DNA from: Vreelandella halophila
GTDB lineage: Bacteria > Pseudomonadota > Gammaproteobacteria > Pseudomonadales > Oleiphilaceae
Direction: 5' to 3'
NCBI RefSeq assembly: GCF_019903425.1
Contig: NZ_JACHUZ010000013.1
Span: 438,087-502,086, forward strand
Length of the DNA stretch: 64,000 nt
Shown here one piece after another: positions 12,219-22,495 of this stretch. The notes beneath the pieces were generated by a model. That model saw nothing but the letters and a program-made list of their open reading frames with translations. It was not told the origin of the DNA and did not search any database. The translations under genes were made by a program, and so were the position numbers. The stretch's first letter is position 1. Each line of letters opens with the position of its first letter.

Positions 12219-14344
12219 GCCAGCACCAGCCACTTGCTGCCTTCCGCGAAGTTCACCTGTACCCGGGCATGGGCGCCGGCGCCTTCGGCGTTCATTACGA
12301 TGCCTTCCCCGAACTTGGGGTGGACCACGCGCTGGCCGAGCTGGAAGCCGGTATCCGTGCTGCTGGCAGCACCCCCCACATCACTGAACATCGTGGGACG
12401 GGTCACGGTGTTGCGCAGGCGCACCTCGCGCATGTGCTCATCCGGGATCTCCCGAATGAAACGCGAGGGCGCATTGAAGCGCTCCTGGCCGTAGAGCTTG
12501 CGGGATTCGGCGTAGGTGAGGGTGAGCTTGCTCATCGCGCGGGTCATGCCCACGTAGGCCAGCCGGCGCTCTTCCTCCATGCGGCCGGGTTCCTCGGCGG
12601 ACATGCTGTGCGGGAAGAGCCCTTCCTCCATGCCCGTGAGAAAGACCATGGGGTATTCAAGGCCCTTGGCGGAGTGCAGGGTCATGAGCTGGACGCTGTC
12701 CTCGTCCTCTTCCGCCTGGGATTCACCGGCATCCATGGCCGCACGGGCCACGAATTCGCCCAGCAGGTTCTGGTCGTCCTCAACCCGGAACTCACGGGTC
12801 GCGCCCACCAGTTCGTCCAGGTTTTCCACCCGGGCCTGGCCTTTCTCACCCTTCTCCTTGCCGTGGTAGTCCCGCAGACCGGTATCGCGGATGGCGCGTT
12901 CGGCCAGTGAGTGCAGGGGCAGGCTCTCGTGGTTGTCCGCCAGTTGCTCGATCAGGTCCACAAAGGTCTGCAGGCCGGTACGGGCCTTGCCCTTGAGCAG
13001 CTGGTGATGGAGCAGGTTCACGGTGGCCTGCCACAGCGAGACCCCCTCGCGCCCGGCGGCCTCACGCACCGTCTCCAGCGCCTTGGCGCCCACGCCCCGG
13101 GTGGGGATGTTCACCACGCGCTCGAAGGCGGCGTCGTCATGGCGGTAGTTCACCAGCCGCATGTAGGCCAGGGCGTTGCGGATCTCCTGGCGGTCGTAGA
13201 AGCGCAGGCCACCGTAGACGCGGTAGGGAATGGCCTGGCGCAGCAGTGATTCCTCGAGCACGCGGGACTGGGCGTTGGAGCGGTAGAGGATGGCGCACTC
13301 GGAGCGGGCGTTGCCCTGTTGAGCCCAGTCGCTGATGGTGTCCGCGATGTAGTTGGCCTCGTCCTGCTCGTTGAAGGCGGAGTAGACGTCGATGGACTCG
13401 CCGGTCTCGCCGTCAGTCCACAGGTCCTTGCCGAGCCGCCCCTGGTTGTTGGCGATCACGGCGTTGGCCGCCTCGAGGATGGTCTGGGTGGAGCGGTAGT
13501 TCTGCTCCAGGCGCACCAGCCGGCTGCCGCCGAAATCCTGCTGGAACTGCTGGATGTTCTCGATGCGCGCGCCACGCCAGCCGTAGATGGACTGGTCGTC
13601 GTCGCCCACAATCGTCAGCGGCACGCGGTCGCCGCTGAGCACCCGCAGCCAGGCGTACTGCACGGCGTTGGTGTCCTGGAACTCGTCCACCAGCATGTGC
13701 CGGAAGCGGTTCTGGTAGTGAGCACGCAATTCGGGCTTTTCCAGCCACAGCTCATGGGAGCGCAGCAGCAGCTCGCCGAAGTCCACCAGGCCGCTGCGCT
13801 GGCAGTTCTTCTGGTACTCGCGGTAGACGTTGATCAGGGTGGTGGTGAACACATCCCCGTGATCCTCGATGTGGTCCGGGCGCAGGCCCTCGTCCTTGCT
13901 GGAATTGATGAACCACTGGGCCTGCTTGGGCGGCCAGCGGCTTTCGTCCAGCTGCAGCTCGCGCATCACGCGTTTGACCAGTCGCAGCTGGTCGTCCGCA
14001 TCCAGCACCTGGAAGTTCTCGGGCAGGCCGGCGTCCTGGCAGTGGGCGCGCAGCAGGCGGTGGGCAAGACCGTGGAAGGTGCCGACCCACATGCCCCGGG
14101 TCGGGATCTGGAGCATCTCCTCGATCCGCCCCCGCATCTCACGCGCGGCCTTGTTGGTGAAGGTCACGGCCATGATGCTCGAGGCCGCCACCTGCTCCAC
14201 CTGGATCAGCCACGCAATGCGGTGCACCAGCACGCGCGTCTTGCCGCTGCCGGCGCCGGCCAGAACCAGTACATGGCTGTCCGGCGCGGTGACGGCCTCG
14301 CGCTGGGCGTCGTTGAGGGGATCGAGGATGGAAGAGACATCCAT
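12194..14344 (-). CDS. uvrD: DNA helicase II
   Basis: This 716-residue SF1A 3'-5' helicase acts in nucleotide excision and methyl-directed mismatch repair and in clearing RecA. Walker A GAGSGKT is at residues 30-36. Motif II contains DEFQDTN, motif III QSIYGWRGA and motif IV a QNYRST block; motif V/VI reads LMTLHSAKGLEYPMVFLTGMEEGLFPH then RRLAYVGMTRA. The C-terminal Tudor-like tail GQRVVHPKFGEGIV that binds RNA polymerase in UvrD is present. The ATG at 14344 begins the conserved LNDAQREAV region; a longer frame to 14425 has no family support. Length matches E. coli UvrD (720). Confidence 0.96.
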   Translation of the reverse strand: MDVSSILDPLNDAQREAVTAPDSHVLVLAGAGSGKTRVLVHRIAWLIQVEQVAASSIMAVTFTNKAAREMRGRIEEMLQIPTRGMWVGTFHGLAHRLLRAHCQDAGLPENFQVLDADDQLRLVKRVMRELQLDESRWPPKQAQWFINSSKDEGLRPDHIEDHGDVFTTTLINVYREYQKNCQRSGLVDFGELLLRSHELWLEKPELRAHYQNRFRHMLVDEFQDTNAVQYAWLRVLSGDRVPLTIVGDDDQSIYGWRGARIENIQQFQQDFGGSRLVRLEQNYRSTQTILEAANAVIANNQGRLGKDLWTDGETGESIDVYSAFNEQDEANYIADTISDWAQQGNARSECAILYRSNAQSRVLEESLLRQAIPYRVYGGLRFYDRQEIRNALAYMRLVNYRHDDAAFERVVNIPTRGVGAKALETVREAAGREGVSLWQATVNLLHHQLLKGKARTGLQTFVDLIEQLADNHESLPLHSLAERAIRDTGLRDYHGKEKGEKGQARVENLDELVGATREFRVEDDQNLLGEFVARAAMDAGESQAEEDEDSVQLMTLHSAKGLEYPMVFLTGMEEGLFPHSMSAEEPGRMEEERRLAYVGMTRAMSKLTLTYAESRKLYGQERFNAPSRFIREIPDEHMREVRLRNTVTRPTMFSDVGGAASSTDTGFQLGQRVVHPKFGEGIVMNAEGAGAHARVQVNFAEGSKWLVLAYAPLEPA

Positions 14345-14609
14345 AGTGCCACTGGGCCCTTTGCCGGTGCGTGAAACCTGCGCAGTATAACAGGGGACCC
14401 TGTGTGTGCATCCAGTATTCCCCACCTGTGGCTTACGCGCAGTGCCTTAAGCGAGGTTCAGCAGAAAGCCTGGGATCGACGCTGATGACAATTTTCAGCG
14501 TGAAATACCATTTGGCATTTGAATTACAAATTGAATAGATCTTTAAGTACCAAACAACTTGGCGTCTCCCCATAATGCTGCAACTCCGCACAGGTACCAC
14601 AGGGACGCC

Positions 14610-16223
14610 ATGCTACAAAGACTCTCCATTTCACTGAAACTGTCGCTTCTGGTCGGGATCGCGATCCTGGCCTTTTTGATCACGCAGGGTTTTAACTTTT
14701 ACGTCCAGAACAACAACGCCAGCCGCCTGCATGAGGTCAATGATCAGCTGCATCCAATGATGGAGAAGGCCACCGTCAACCTTGGGCAGCTGGAGCTGAT
14801 GGAAGCGCAGATCAACGCGGCCGTGACAACCGGCAACGAGGAGAGACTTGCGGAGACAGAGACCTATTACAACACCATCCAGACCAACCTGGATGAACTG
14901 CAGGACCTTGCGCCGCAGATGAGCGACCGTTTCGGTCGGCTCTCCAAAGACCTGGAACGCTACTACAGCGAAGCGACCCGTATCGCCACGGCCTTCATTG
15001 AAGGCGATGCGGATATGCGCACGTTGGGTAAGGATGCTTCGGCCAATGCCAAGCGCCTGAAGGAGCTGATGAGCGATATGACCACCGTGCGTGATGAAGC
15101 GCGCACCGCCTTCAGCAACTCCATCGACGAGACCCTCGTGACCACCGAACGCAGCACGACGCTGGGGCTGAGCATTGCCGTTATTGCGATCGCCACCCTG
15201 GTTGTTGTCAGCCTGTTCATCGCCCGTTCAATCACCAGCAGCCTTAACCGTGTCATCCACTCGCTGCGCAACATGGCCTCGGGTGAGGGCGACCTTACCT
15301 CGCGCATCCAGTACGACGGCCGGGATGAGCTCCGGGAACTGGTCACCCACTTCAACGCCTTCATTGAGAAGCTGCACGCCGCGTTCGGCACGATCAGCAA
15401 GGATGTGGAGGGCCTGGAAGAGGTCTCCCAGCAGCTGTCGGAAACCAGCAGAGCGAACCTGCAGCGCATCAACGACCAGTCTTCGGCCATCGCCTCGGCA
15501 CGCCACTCCGTGGATGAGCTGGTCAAGAGCGTGGAAGAGGTCGCCAGTTTTGCCAGCGACGCCTCCGAGCAGACCCAGGGTGCGGCGGAATACGCCAACC
15601 GTGGCAAGGATCACGTCTCCGGCAACGTGCAGACCATCCAGGATCTGGCGCAGGAAATCGACCAGAGCGCGGAACTCGTCAACCAGTTTGAAACCCACTC
15701 CACCAAGGTTGCCGGGCTGCTGGACACGATCAAGACCGTTACAGAACAGACCAACCTGCTGGCCCTGAATGCGGCCATTGAGGCCGCCCGGGCGGGTGAG
15801 CACGGCCGTGGCTTTGCGGTGGTGGCCGATGAAGTGCGGAACCTCGCCGTGCGCACCCAGGATTCCGCCGCGGAGATTGAAACGGTGATCTCCGAGCTCT
15901 CGAGCCTGGCGGAATCCTCCGTCAAAGCCATGCAGAACAGTGTTGAAAAGGCCCGCACCGGTGTGGATGCCACACGGGAATCCGGGGAGGTGCTGCAGAG
16001 CATTCTTGAGAACGTTGAGAGCATCAGCAGCATCAACGAACAGATTGCAGCCGCCACCCACGAGCAGACCGCCACCTTCAACGACGTGGTCAAGAACATC
16101 ACCGACATCCACGGCAACGCCGAACAGATTACTGAAACCACTCAGGAACTGGACCAGGCGAGCCAGGACAGCCGGGAGATCACCCAGCGTCTGCACCAGA
16201 TTGCCTCACAGTTCCGCGTCTGA
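14610..16223 (+). CDS. Methyl-accepting chemotaxis protein, 4-helix-bundle type
   Basis: This 537-residue chemoreceptor has a first membrane helix at residues about 8-29, a periplasmic all-helical ligand domain of about 145 residues and a second membrane helix at about 188-208. A HAMP domain ([29 protein letters not shown]) and a cytoplasmic signalling domain with the hairpin tip [38 protein letters not shown] follow. No CheR/CheB pentapeptide is seen. The ATG at 14610 has AGGGAC upstream. It is followed closely by a porin gene (37 bp) and a short PstS-like gene (11 bp), apparently one operon. The ligand is unknown. The upstream AT-rich leader resembles the one before the next chemosensory operon. 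Confidence 0.93.
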   Translation: MLQRLSISLKLSLLVGIAILAFLITQGFNFYVQNNNASRLHEVNDQLHPMMEKATVNLGQLELMEAQINAAVTTGNEERLAETETYYNTIQTNLDELQDLAPQMSDRFGRLSKDLERYYSEATRIATAFIEGDADMRTLGKDASANAKRLKELMSDMTTVRDEARTAFSNSIDETLVTTERSTTLGLSIAVIAIATLVVVSLFIARSITSSLNRVIHSLRNMASGEGDLTSRIQYDGRDELRELVTHFNAFIEKLHAAFGTISKDVEGLEEVSQQLSETSRANLQRINDQSSAIASARHSVDELVKSVEEVASFASDASEQTQGAAEYANRGKDHVSGNVQTIQDLAQEIDQSAELVNQFETHSTKVAGLLDTIKTVTEQTNLLALNAAIEAARAGEHGRGFAVVADEVRNLAVRTQDSAAEIETVISELSSLAESSVKAMQNSVEKARTGVDATRESGEVLQSILENVESISSINEQIAAATHEQTATFNDVVKNITDIHGNAEQITETTQELDQASQDSREITQRLHQIASQFRV

Positions 16224-16260
16224 ACCAAACCAACTCAAACCCCCTCAATGGAGTACAACC

Positions 16261-17460
16261 ATGAAGCAACTGCGCACCACTAAAACCCGCCTGGCCGTAT
16301 GCCTTCTGGTCAGCGCCGGCGTCACCGGCGCCCATGCCCAGGAAGAGCGACTGGATCGCCTCGAGAGCCAGCTTGAACGGCTCCAGCAGGACATGCGCGA
16401 TTCGCGTGACACCGACTTCCGCATCAACGGCTTCATGAGCACCGGCTATGCCCGTGCCAGCAACAATGCCGGGTACGCTGGTATTACTGAGGACTCTGAC
16501 GTCCGTTCCCAGACACTGTTCGCCGTGCAGGGCACTTTTGACCTGAGTGATCAGACCAAGGCCACCTTCCAGCTGCTTTCCCGTGGGAAACCGAAAGCGG
16601 AAGGGGGCGATAACTGGGAAACCCAGCTGGAATGGGGCTATGTGAGTCATAAGATGAACAACGGGTTGCGCCTGCGCGCCGGTAAAATGCGCACCCCCTT
16701 GTTCATGTACTCCGACTCCCTGGATCTGGGCTACGCGCAACCCTTCACCAGAGCTCCTAATGCGGTCTATGACCAGGTTTCTCTGAGCTCTTTTACCGGG
16801 GCAGATGTGACCTATAACTTTGACGTTCTCGGCCAACCGATCCGTACTCAGGTTTTTACTGGACACAGCGAAAATCAGGACTTGGTCGGGGGAGCGGAGC
16901 TGCGCAACATAGCCGGCGCCGTAGTCTCCTGGACGGATTACACCTGGACAGTACGGGGCGTCGCCGCGCGCGCCGAAACCTCGATTGACAATCTTCTGGA
17001 AGGTACCGCTGCCCCCCAGCTGGAAATTGAAGACGAGGACGGCAAGTTCTACGGACTGGGTCTTGAGTATGAGCAAGGCAACATCCTGGCGGTTTCGGAG
17101 ATAACCCGGCGGGATACAGACGGGGTGTTCCCGGAACGTGATGGCGCTTATGCCACCCTCGGTTACCGGTTCGACGACGTGATGCCCTATGTGACCTATG
17201 CGTGGGTTGAAACCCAGGATGACGATAAGCGTCCTCAGGGTCCGCTGGCGGCGTTCAACGAAAAGCGCGAAGACTATAGCCTCGGCGTACGCTGGGATGC
17301 GATGCCGGGTATCGCCCTCAAGGCGGACTGGACCCATTCAAGAGCCTTTGGCGACACCTCCGGCGGCTTGAGTGGTAACGCCACAAGTTTTGCGACTGGC
17401 CAGGGCAACCGCTTCGACCACACCAACGTTTACACCCTGAAGCTCGACGCGGCCTTTTAA
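16261..17460 (+). CDS. Outer-membrane porin-like beta-barrel with N-terminal coiled coil
   Basis: This 399-residue protein has a signal peptide ending AHAQ, a short coiled coil (EERLDRLESQLERLQQDMRDS) and then an amphipathic beta-barrel starting INGFMSTGYARAS. It has alternating aromatic strands, LRAGKMRTPLFMYSDSLDLGYAQPF, and ends with a C-terminal aromatic residue (KLDAAF) as recognised by the BAM complex. The coiled coil recalls DcaP- or OprP-type porins. It should be a diffusion or substrate-selective channel; the substrate is unknown. GGAG lies about 8 bp upstream of the ATG. Position between an MCP and a periplasmic binding-like protein suggests that it feeds or reports the same ligand. 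Confidence 0.85.
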   Translation: MKQLRTTKTRLAVCLLVSAGVTGAHAQEERLDRLESQLERLQQDMRDSRDTDFRINGFMSTGYARASNNAGYAGITEDSDVRSQTLFAVQGTFDLSDQTKATFQLLSRGKPKAEGGDNWETQLEWGYVSHKMNNGLRLRAGKMRTPLFMYSDSLDLGYAQPFTRAPNAVYDQVSLSSFTGADVTYNFDVLGQPIRTQVFTGHSENQDLVGGAELRNIAGAVVSWTDYTWTVRGVAARAETSIDNLLEGTAAPQLEIEDEDGKFYGLGLEYEQGNILAVSEITRRDTDGVFPERDGAYATLGYRFDDVMPYVTYAWVETQDDDKRPQGPLAAFNEKREDYSLGVRWDAMPGIALKADWTHSRAFGDTSGGLSGNATSFATGQGNRFDHTNVYTLKLDAAF

Positions 17461-17471
17461 GGAGACCCGAC

Positions 17472-17867
17472 ATGAAAACATTACGCATGATTGCGCTTGC
17501 CGGCCTCTTCGCCGCCCCCCTGAGCATGGCGGACGTTGTGGTGATCGCTCATCCGGATGGCCCGGATAATCTGTCTGAAAATGACGTCCGGGACCTATAC
17601 CTCAACCGCAGCAATGCGGCCACGCCGTTTGAGATCGCTGAAGGCAGCGAGGTTCGGGCGGAGTTCCATGAATGGATTACCGGCCGGAGTAACTCCCAGC
17701 TCCAATCCTTCTGGGCAGAACAGACTTTCACCGGAGAGGGGCAGCCCCCCGCGGAAGTCGGTGATTCCGCACGAATGGTCGACGAGGTTGCCGCCACGCC
17801 GAACAGTGTCGGCTATGCCGATCCGGCGGACGTGGATGACTCTGTTGAGGTCATTCTGACTCCCTGA
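17472..17867 (+). CDS. Short periplasmic PstS-like (phosphate-binding family) protein
   Basis: This 131-residue exported protein (signal peptide MKTLRMIALAGLFAAPLSMA) resembles the short members of the PstS-like substrate-binding family. VVVIAHPDGPDNLSENDVRDLYLNRSNAATPF is the familiar region, then SQLQSFWAEQTFTGEGQPP and VAATPNSVGYADPADV. It is much shorter than true PstS (about 320 residues), with only one lobe equivalent, and there are no ABC transporter genes nearby. GGAG lies 7 bp upstream of the ATG. It is the last gene of the MCP-porin operon and is followed by a strong hairpin. A role in ligand delivery to the chemoreceptor is inferred from position only. Confidence 0.8.
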   Translation: MKTLRMIALAGLFAAPLSMADVVVIAHPDGPDNLSENDVRDLYLNRSNAATPFEIAEGSEVRAEFHEWITGRSNSQLQSFWAEQTFTGEGQPPAEVGDSARMVDEVAATPNSVGYADPADVDDSVEVILTP

Positions 17868-17875
17868 TCCCCCAA

Positions 17876-17911
17876 GGACCCATCATGCCGTCAAAGCGGT
17901 GTGATGGGTCC
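17876..17911 (+). terminator. Hairpin after the MCP-porin-PstS-like operon
   Basis: There is a perfect 10 bp stem GGACCCATCA (17876-17885) / TGATGGGTCC (17902-17911) with a 16-nt loop. It lacks a T-run, so it may be a weak or Rho-assisted terminator. Confidence 0.55.
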
Positions 17912-17948
17912 TGGCAACAAGCAATCCTGGCATCAACTCCCTCCGTAC

Positions 17949-18004
17949 AATTCAATTCCAAATAACTTTTTAAGTGCAACTTAATTTTGGAAACTCGTTT
18001 CCAA
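17949..18004 (+). promoter_or_regulatory. Two tandem palindromes before the solute-binding protein gene
   Basis: TTAAGT-gca-ACTTAA (17970-17984) and TTGGAAAC-tc-GTTTCCAA (17987-18004) are both perfect inverted repeats in an AT-rich leader. They could be operators. The preceding AATTCCAAAT and TTTAAGT elements resemble sequence upstream of the MCP gene at 14610. Confidence 0.45.
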
Positions 18005-18037
18005 TAACAGGTAGTCAGAGCCCAAGGGAACAGCCCA

Positions 18038-18886
18038 ATGGGAATTTCGATGACCAACAGTCGCGCACCGCGCAAACACTCCCGGCCATGGGCCCGGCCA
18101 AGCACAATCATCGCTGCCTTGATTCTGGCTCTTACAACGCCTGCCACAAGCTTCGCCTGCGAACTCCGAATGGGTTGGGAGCCCTGGAAGCCCTACCAAT
18201 ATAGAGACGATCAGGGAGACCTTAGGGGTCTGGATATCGACCTTATACGAGCCATAGCCAACCGGATGGACTGCGAGCTGACCCTGGTCAAGCAACCCTG
18301 GATGCGACACCTGAGAGAACTCCGGGAAGGAAGGGTCGATCTGGCGGCTGGCGCGGATTACACCCCGGAACGAGCTGATTTTGCCTACTTTTCGCGCCCT
18401 TATCGTACAGAAACCGTGCGCTTGTTCATGCGACAGGGAGAGCCGGACGAGTACGAGCTGTCAGCACTCAAAGACGTGATCGAGCGGGATCTGAAAATCG
18501 GGATCACCCAGGGTTATGACTATGGCAAGCAATTTGAGGCCCTGAGGCAACATCCCCATGCCCATAACCACATAGAAACGACCCGCAGTGGTCTCCTGAA
18601 CTACAGGAAGCTCGCCCGCAAACGCATTGACGCTATTCTCGCTGACCCTCTTGTACTGCGTACCCGGATCAAAGGGTCAGCATTTGAAGACGCCTTTGAA
18701 GCACACCCCCTGAGGGTAAAGCAGGCACCCATCCACGTTATGTTCAGCCGTGCGTCGACGTCGAAAGCCCTGGTGCAGCGTTTCAACAATGCCCTTGAAG
18801 CCATTACGGAGACAGGCATGTATGACCGCATATTCAACCGCTACAACTCAGTGAGACAGTCAAAGCCTGCTATTTTTAGTGAGTAG
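18038..18886 (+). CDS. Family-3 extracellular solute-binding protein
   Basis: This 282-residue type II periplasmic binding fold protein is of the amino-acid family. It has a signal peptide (about residues 20-40, ending TSFA), then [36 protein letters not shown], the classic first-lobe start. [28 protein letters not shown] follows, then [11 protein letters not shown] and a second lobe ending at [10 protein letters not shown]. No permease or ATPase gene is adjacent; the next gene is a dCache chemoreceptor 29 bp downstream. It may act as a receptor-associated binding protein rather than a transporter part. Start choice between ATG 18038 and ATG 18050 is uncertain; both have purine-rich upstream sequence. 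Confidence 0.82.
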   Translation: MGISMTNSRAPRKHSRPWARPSTIIAALILALTTPATSFACELRMGWEPWKPYQYRDDQGDLRGLDIDLIRAIANRMDCELTLVKQPWMRHLRELREGRVDLAAGADYTPERADFAYFSRPYRTETVRLFMRQGEPDEYELSALKDVIERDLKIGITQGYDYGKQFEALRQHPHAHNHIETTRSGLLNYRKLARKRIDAILADPLVLRTRIKGSAFEDAFEAHPLRVKQAPIHVMFSRASTSKALVQRFNNALEAITETGMYDRIFNRYNSVRQSKPAIFSE

Positions 18887-18915
18887 GTAATGCACCCACT
18901 GCAGGAAGAGCCGCA

Positions 18916-20877
18916 ATGTCGATCACGAAAAAGCTGGTACTGACTTTTATCCTGGTGCTTGCCACCGTTATTGGAAGCGTCTCGGCGCTTGCTATCTACG
19001 AGGCGCGACAAGCCGCCGAGAAGGATTCTGAAAGAGCCAGTCTCCAACAGATCAAACAGGTTGACTATTCGATCACCCAGTTTTTCAGGACGATGCGTAA
19101 GGAAGCCAGGTTTCTAGCCTCGGATCCCCGTATCTCCCAGTCAGTTGGCTCCCTTTCCCGCTACTTGGATGCAAGCCGCGCTGGCGAAATGACGCCCCTG
19201 GAAAACAGCGAATCGGAAGCGGACCTGTATCGGCTTTTCAGGCGTTACGCCGAGGCCAAGGGTGGCCTGGCCTATGTCTACTTCGGCAGTCGTGAGGGTG
19301 AGTTCGTTCAATGGCCAATCGGCGCCAGTGGCGCCCCCTACGATCCCCGTGAAAGACCCTGGTACGAGCAGGTCAGGAACACAGACAGCGGCAGCATCAT
19401 GACCGATGCCTATTACTTTGAAGCGGACGATACCAGCCTGGTCAGTGTTGCCCATGAAGTTCGTGATGAAGACGGTAATTTCGTCGGCGCAGTTGGCATT
19501 GATGTCTCGCTCCAGGGTCTTATGGACATGATTAACAACATCGAAATGGGGGAAGGCGGGCGCCTGGTACTTATAGAGGATAACGGAACCATTCTTGCCA
19601 ACCCGCTGGCTCCGGAGACCAACTTCACCAACGTGGATGAGCTTGACGATCCGACCCTGTCGAGGTTGGCGAGCATAGACGAGGGGAGCCGCACGGTAAC
19701 CCTCAACGGGACCGCCTATCAGGCAACGGTTTTCACATCCCCGGAGCTCGGTTGGCAGTTCATGGGGCTCGTTCCGAGAGACAAGATGATGGCCGGCGCC
19801 AACCAGTTGGCATGGCAGATCGGGCTTATGGGCCTTCTGGCCATCCTGATTTCGGCCGGCATTGCGGTGGCGCTGGCCCGCTACCTGACCAGCCCCATCC
19901 GCAGGGTGACCAAGCGGATGTATGACATCGCCGCCGGCGAGGGTGACCTCACGCAGCGGTTGCCGGAGGAAACGAACGATGAAATCGGTCAGCTGTCGCA
20001 CCAGTTCAACGCCTTTTTGCAGCGGATGCAGGAAACCATCCAGGAAGTCGATGGCACCACCCAGAGCCTGGCCTCCGCTGCGGAAGAACTGAACCACATC
20101 GCCACTCAGACCCGCCAGACGGTTGAGCGCCAGGGCAATGACACCGACCAGATTGCCACCGCCATCAATGAGATGACGGCAACGGTGCAGGAGGTTTCCC
20201 GCAATGGCAGCCAGGTAGCCGACGCCGCCTCGGACGCCGACACCAAGGCCCGTGAAGGCGGTACCATTGTCGCCGAGAACGCGCAGGCAATGGAAACCCT
20301 GGGCAATGAACTTGATGCCATGACAACGGTTGTTGGTCAGCTTTCCGAGCGCAGCCAGGAGATCAAGACCGTCCTCGACGTTATTCACTCCGTCACGGAG
20401 CAGACCAATCTTCTCGCCCTGAATGCCGCCATTGAGGCCGCAAGAGCGGGCGAACAGGGCCGCGGCTTCGCGGTCGTTGCGGACGAAGTCCGGGCGCTCG
20501 CCCAGCGCAGCAGTAAATCCGCCGAGGAGATCCAGGGGATCATTGATGGCTTGATCGCGGAGACAAACAAGGCGGTCGAGACCATGAAACAGGCCAAGGA
20601 ACGCTCCAACGAGAATCAGGAGCGGGCAACGAGTGCCAAGGAGTCGCTAACCTCAATCGAGGAATCGGTCTCAACCATCAGCGACCAGGTGACCCAGATT
20701 GCAACGGCCGCCGAGGAACAGAGCCAGGCAGCCGAAGAGATCAACCAGAACGTCACCCGTATTGTTGAAGCCGCGCAGGAAAGCAGCTCCGGCACCGAAC
20801 AGACCAACCGTGCCAGCGATGAAGTCGCCTCCATGGCGGAGCGTCTCAGAGAGGTCGTTGGCCGCTTCAAAATCTGA
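18916..20877 (+). CDS. dCache-type methyl-accepting chemotaxis protein
   Basis: This 653-residue chemoreceptor has an N-terminal membrane helix (residues 7-28), a periplasmic double-Cache domain to about residue 290 and a second membrane helix (about 297-318). HAMP and a signalling domain with tip [41 protein letters not shown] follow. The distal sensing module contains Tyr142, Arg147, Trp149 and Tyr150 with a later Tyr166 and Asp196. This spacing is that of the amino-acid-binding dCache motif known from PctA-type receptors, though the second Asp of that motif is not obvious. GGAAGAG precedes the ATG. The gene is co-oriented with a family-3 amino-acid-type binding protein, so amino-acid taxis is the best guess. 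Confidence 0.93.
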   Translation: MSITKKLVLTFILVLATVIGSVSALAIYEARQAAEKDSERASLQQIKQVDYSITQFFRTMRKEARFLASDPRISQSVGSLSRYLDASRAGEMTPLENSESEADLYRLFRRYAEAKGGLAYVYFGSREGEFVQWPIGASGAPYDPRERPWYEQVRNTDSGSIMTDAYYFEADDTSLVSVAHEVRDEDGNFVGAVGIDVSLQGLMDMINNIEMGEGGRLVLIEDNGTILANPLAPETNFTNVDELDDPTLSRLASIDEGSRTVTLNGTAYQATVFTSPELGWQFMGLVPRDKMMAGANQLAWQIGLMGLLAILISAGIAVALARYLTSPIRRVTKRMYDIAAGEGDLTQRLPEETNDEIGQLSHQFNAFLQRMQETIQEVDGTTQSLASAAEELNHIATQTRQTVERQGNDTDQIATAINEMTATVQEVSRNGSQVADAASDADTKAREGGTIVAENAQAMETLGNELDAMTTVVGQLSERSQEIKTVLDVIHSVTEQTNLLALNAAIEAARAGEQGRGFAVVADEVRALAQRSSKSAEEIQGIIDGLIAETNKAVETMKQAKERSNENQERATSAKESLTSIEESVSTISDQVTQIATAAEEQSQAAEEINQNVTRIVEAAQESSSGTEQTNRASDEVASMAERLREVVGRFKI

Positions 20878-20915
20878 GACCAACAGCAGGCAGAGCTGGA
20901 ATGTCCGGTGCGGGC

Positions 20916-22418
20916 TTAATCCTGAGGGTCGTACACCACCACGTTCTCATGCCCCTCCGCGATGAGATGTCCAGCATGCAGAGTACTCATGCTGCCCTCA
21001 TCGCAATAGAGAAGATAGCGATTACCGGCATCCAGCTCTTCAAAGCGGTGATTCAGTTCGTAGAAGGGAATGGATCGGATCTCGTTGTTGGTGAGCGTCA
21101 GCGGGGCATCCTCAGCCTCGCCGGGATGGCGGATATCGATCACCACATCAACGGGTGAGGGCGTGTTCACGCGCGGTACGTCGTCGATGCCCACCTCGCT
21201 TTCCAGCATCTGGTCCACCGGCGTCATGGTGCGGTTCGCCACGGCGGCGTCCAGGACCGCGTCATCAAAGAAATCCTCATCACGCTCAACGCGGCCCTTT
21301 TTCGCACGGGTTGTGGGGCGGTCCGAGATCACGCCGCAGTACTCCGGCATGTTCGCCGCCATCCAGTAGGCACCGATCCGGTCCGCTACATCGATGATCT
21401 CGTCCTTGTTCATGAACACCAGCGGGCGCAGCACCAGCATATCCGTACTCTGGTCAATCTGACCCAGGTTGATGGGCGTCTGGCTGGAAACCTGAGAAAT
21501 ACTCTCGCCGGTGACCAGGCCGGAGATGTGCATCTCATTGGCGATGCGCTCGGCCGCGCGCAGCATCATACGCTTGAGGATCACACCCCGGTAGGCGTGA
21601 TTGATCCGGGTCATCAACTCGCCAATCACGCCCTCGAAGGGCACAGAGATCATGTAGACCCGGTGGGAAGACTGGTAGTCCGCCCAGAGGTGGCGGACCA
21701 TCTGCCGCACACCCGCCTCGTGGGCCGTACCGCCGAGGTTGAAGAACAGGAAGTGCGTCTGGAGCCCGCGCCGGATGGCCATGTAGGAGGACACGGCCGA
21801 GTCGAAGCCGCCCGAGATCAGGGACAGCACCGGCTCCTGGGTCCCGATCGGGAAGCCCCCCTGGCCTGGGTAGCGCCGGCGCACCACCACCATGCTCTCG
21901 CGCTTCACCTCCAGGTTGACCGGCACCTCCGGTTGCTTGAGGTTCACGCGCGCCGCCCCCGTGTGCTTCAGCAGGTGACCGCCCAGAAACTGTTCCAGCT
22001 GCTGGGAACTGAAACTGTGCTCCCCCCGGCGCTTCACGCGCACGGCAAAGGTCCTGCCCGCCAGCCGCTCCCGGTAGACGTGGGTCACTTTCTCGGCCGC
22101 GTCCTCGAAGTTCTGCCAGGGCAGGTCGTCCACCAGCAGGATGAACTGGGCGCCGGGCATGCGCTGGAGGTAATGGATGACCCGCTCGGCCAGGCCCGCA
22201 TCCCCACCGTGCTCCTGCGTGCGCCGCTGCTCGGCCTCCGGATCCTCGCCGGGCACGTAGACATCGATCCGGTCCCAGCCCGGGCGAACATCAATGCGCT
22301 CGTCGAGCTGGCGCATCATGCGACGCACATTACGCCGCATCTGGCGCAACTGCTTGCGCCGCACGGGATCGGATTTAACCGCCATTTCCGGCGAAATCTT
22401 GATGAGGTAATGGACCAT
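20916..22418 (-). CDS. thiI: tRNA 4-thiouridine / thiazole sulfurtransferase
   Basis: This 500-residue ThiI inserts sulfur at U8 of tRNA and supports thiamine thiazole synthesis. Domains in order are a ferredoxin-like/THUMP region (about 1-165), a PP-loop adenylation domain with SGGFDSA (about residues 184-190), and a C-terminal rhodanese domain. The two cysteines of the E. coli disulfide relay have counterparts: PEYCGVISDRPTTRAK and LLYCDEGSMST (the persulfide site). The ATG at 22418 begins MVHYLIKISPEMAVKSDP; a GTG three codons earlier is less likely. It is divergent from ppnN, with 77 bp between the starts. Confidence 0.97.
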   Translation of the reverse strand: MVHYLIKISPEMAVKSDPVRRKQLRQMRRNVRRMMRQLDERIDVRPGWDRIDVYVPGEDPEAEQRRTQEHGGDAGLAERVIHYLQRMPGAQFILLVDDLPWQNFEDAAEKVTHVYRERLAGRTFAVRVKRRGEHSFSSQQLEQFLGGHLLKHTGAARVNLKQPEVPVNLEVKRESMVVVRRRYPGQGGFPIGTQEPVLSLISGGFDSAVSSYMAIRRGLQTHFLFFNLGGTAHEAGVRQMVRHLWADYQSSHRVYMISVPFEGVIGELMTRINHAYRGVILKRMMLRAAERIANEMHISGLVTGESISQVSSQTPINLGQIDQSTDMLVLRPLVFMNKDEIIDVADRIGAYWMAANMPEYCGVISDRPTTRAKKGRVERDEDFFDDAVLDAAVANRTMTPVDQMLESEVGIDDVPRVNTPSPVDVVIDIRHPGEAEDAPLTLTNNEIRSIPFYELNHRFEELDAGNRYLLYCDEGSMSTLHAGHLIAEGHENVVVYDPQD

Positions 22419-22495
22419 GGGTAACACTAGTCGGCTTGGATCACGTCCGGATTCAGAAGAGGCGTGATTTTAACCGACACTGAAGGCCAAACACT

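Noticed and set aside
12269-14374. Long plus-strand frames (213 and 351 codons) across uvrD
   Set aside because: High-GC antisense shadows; all helicase motifs lie on the minus strand.
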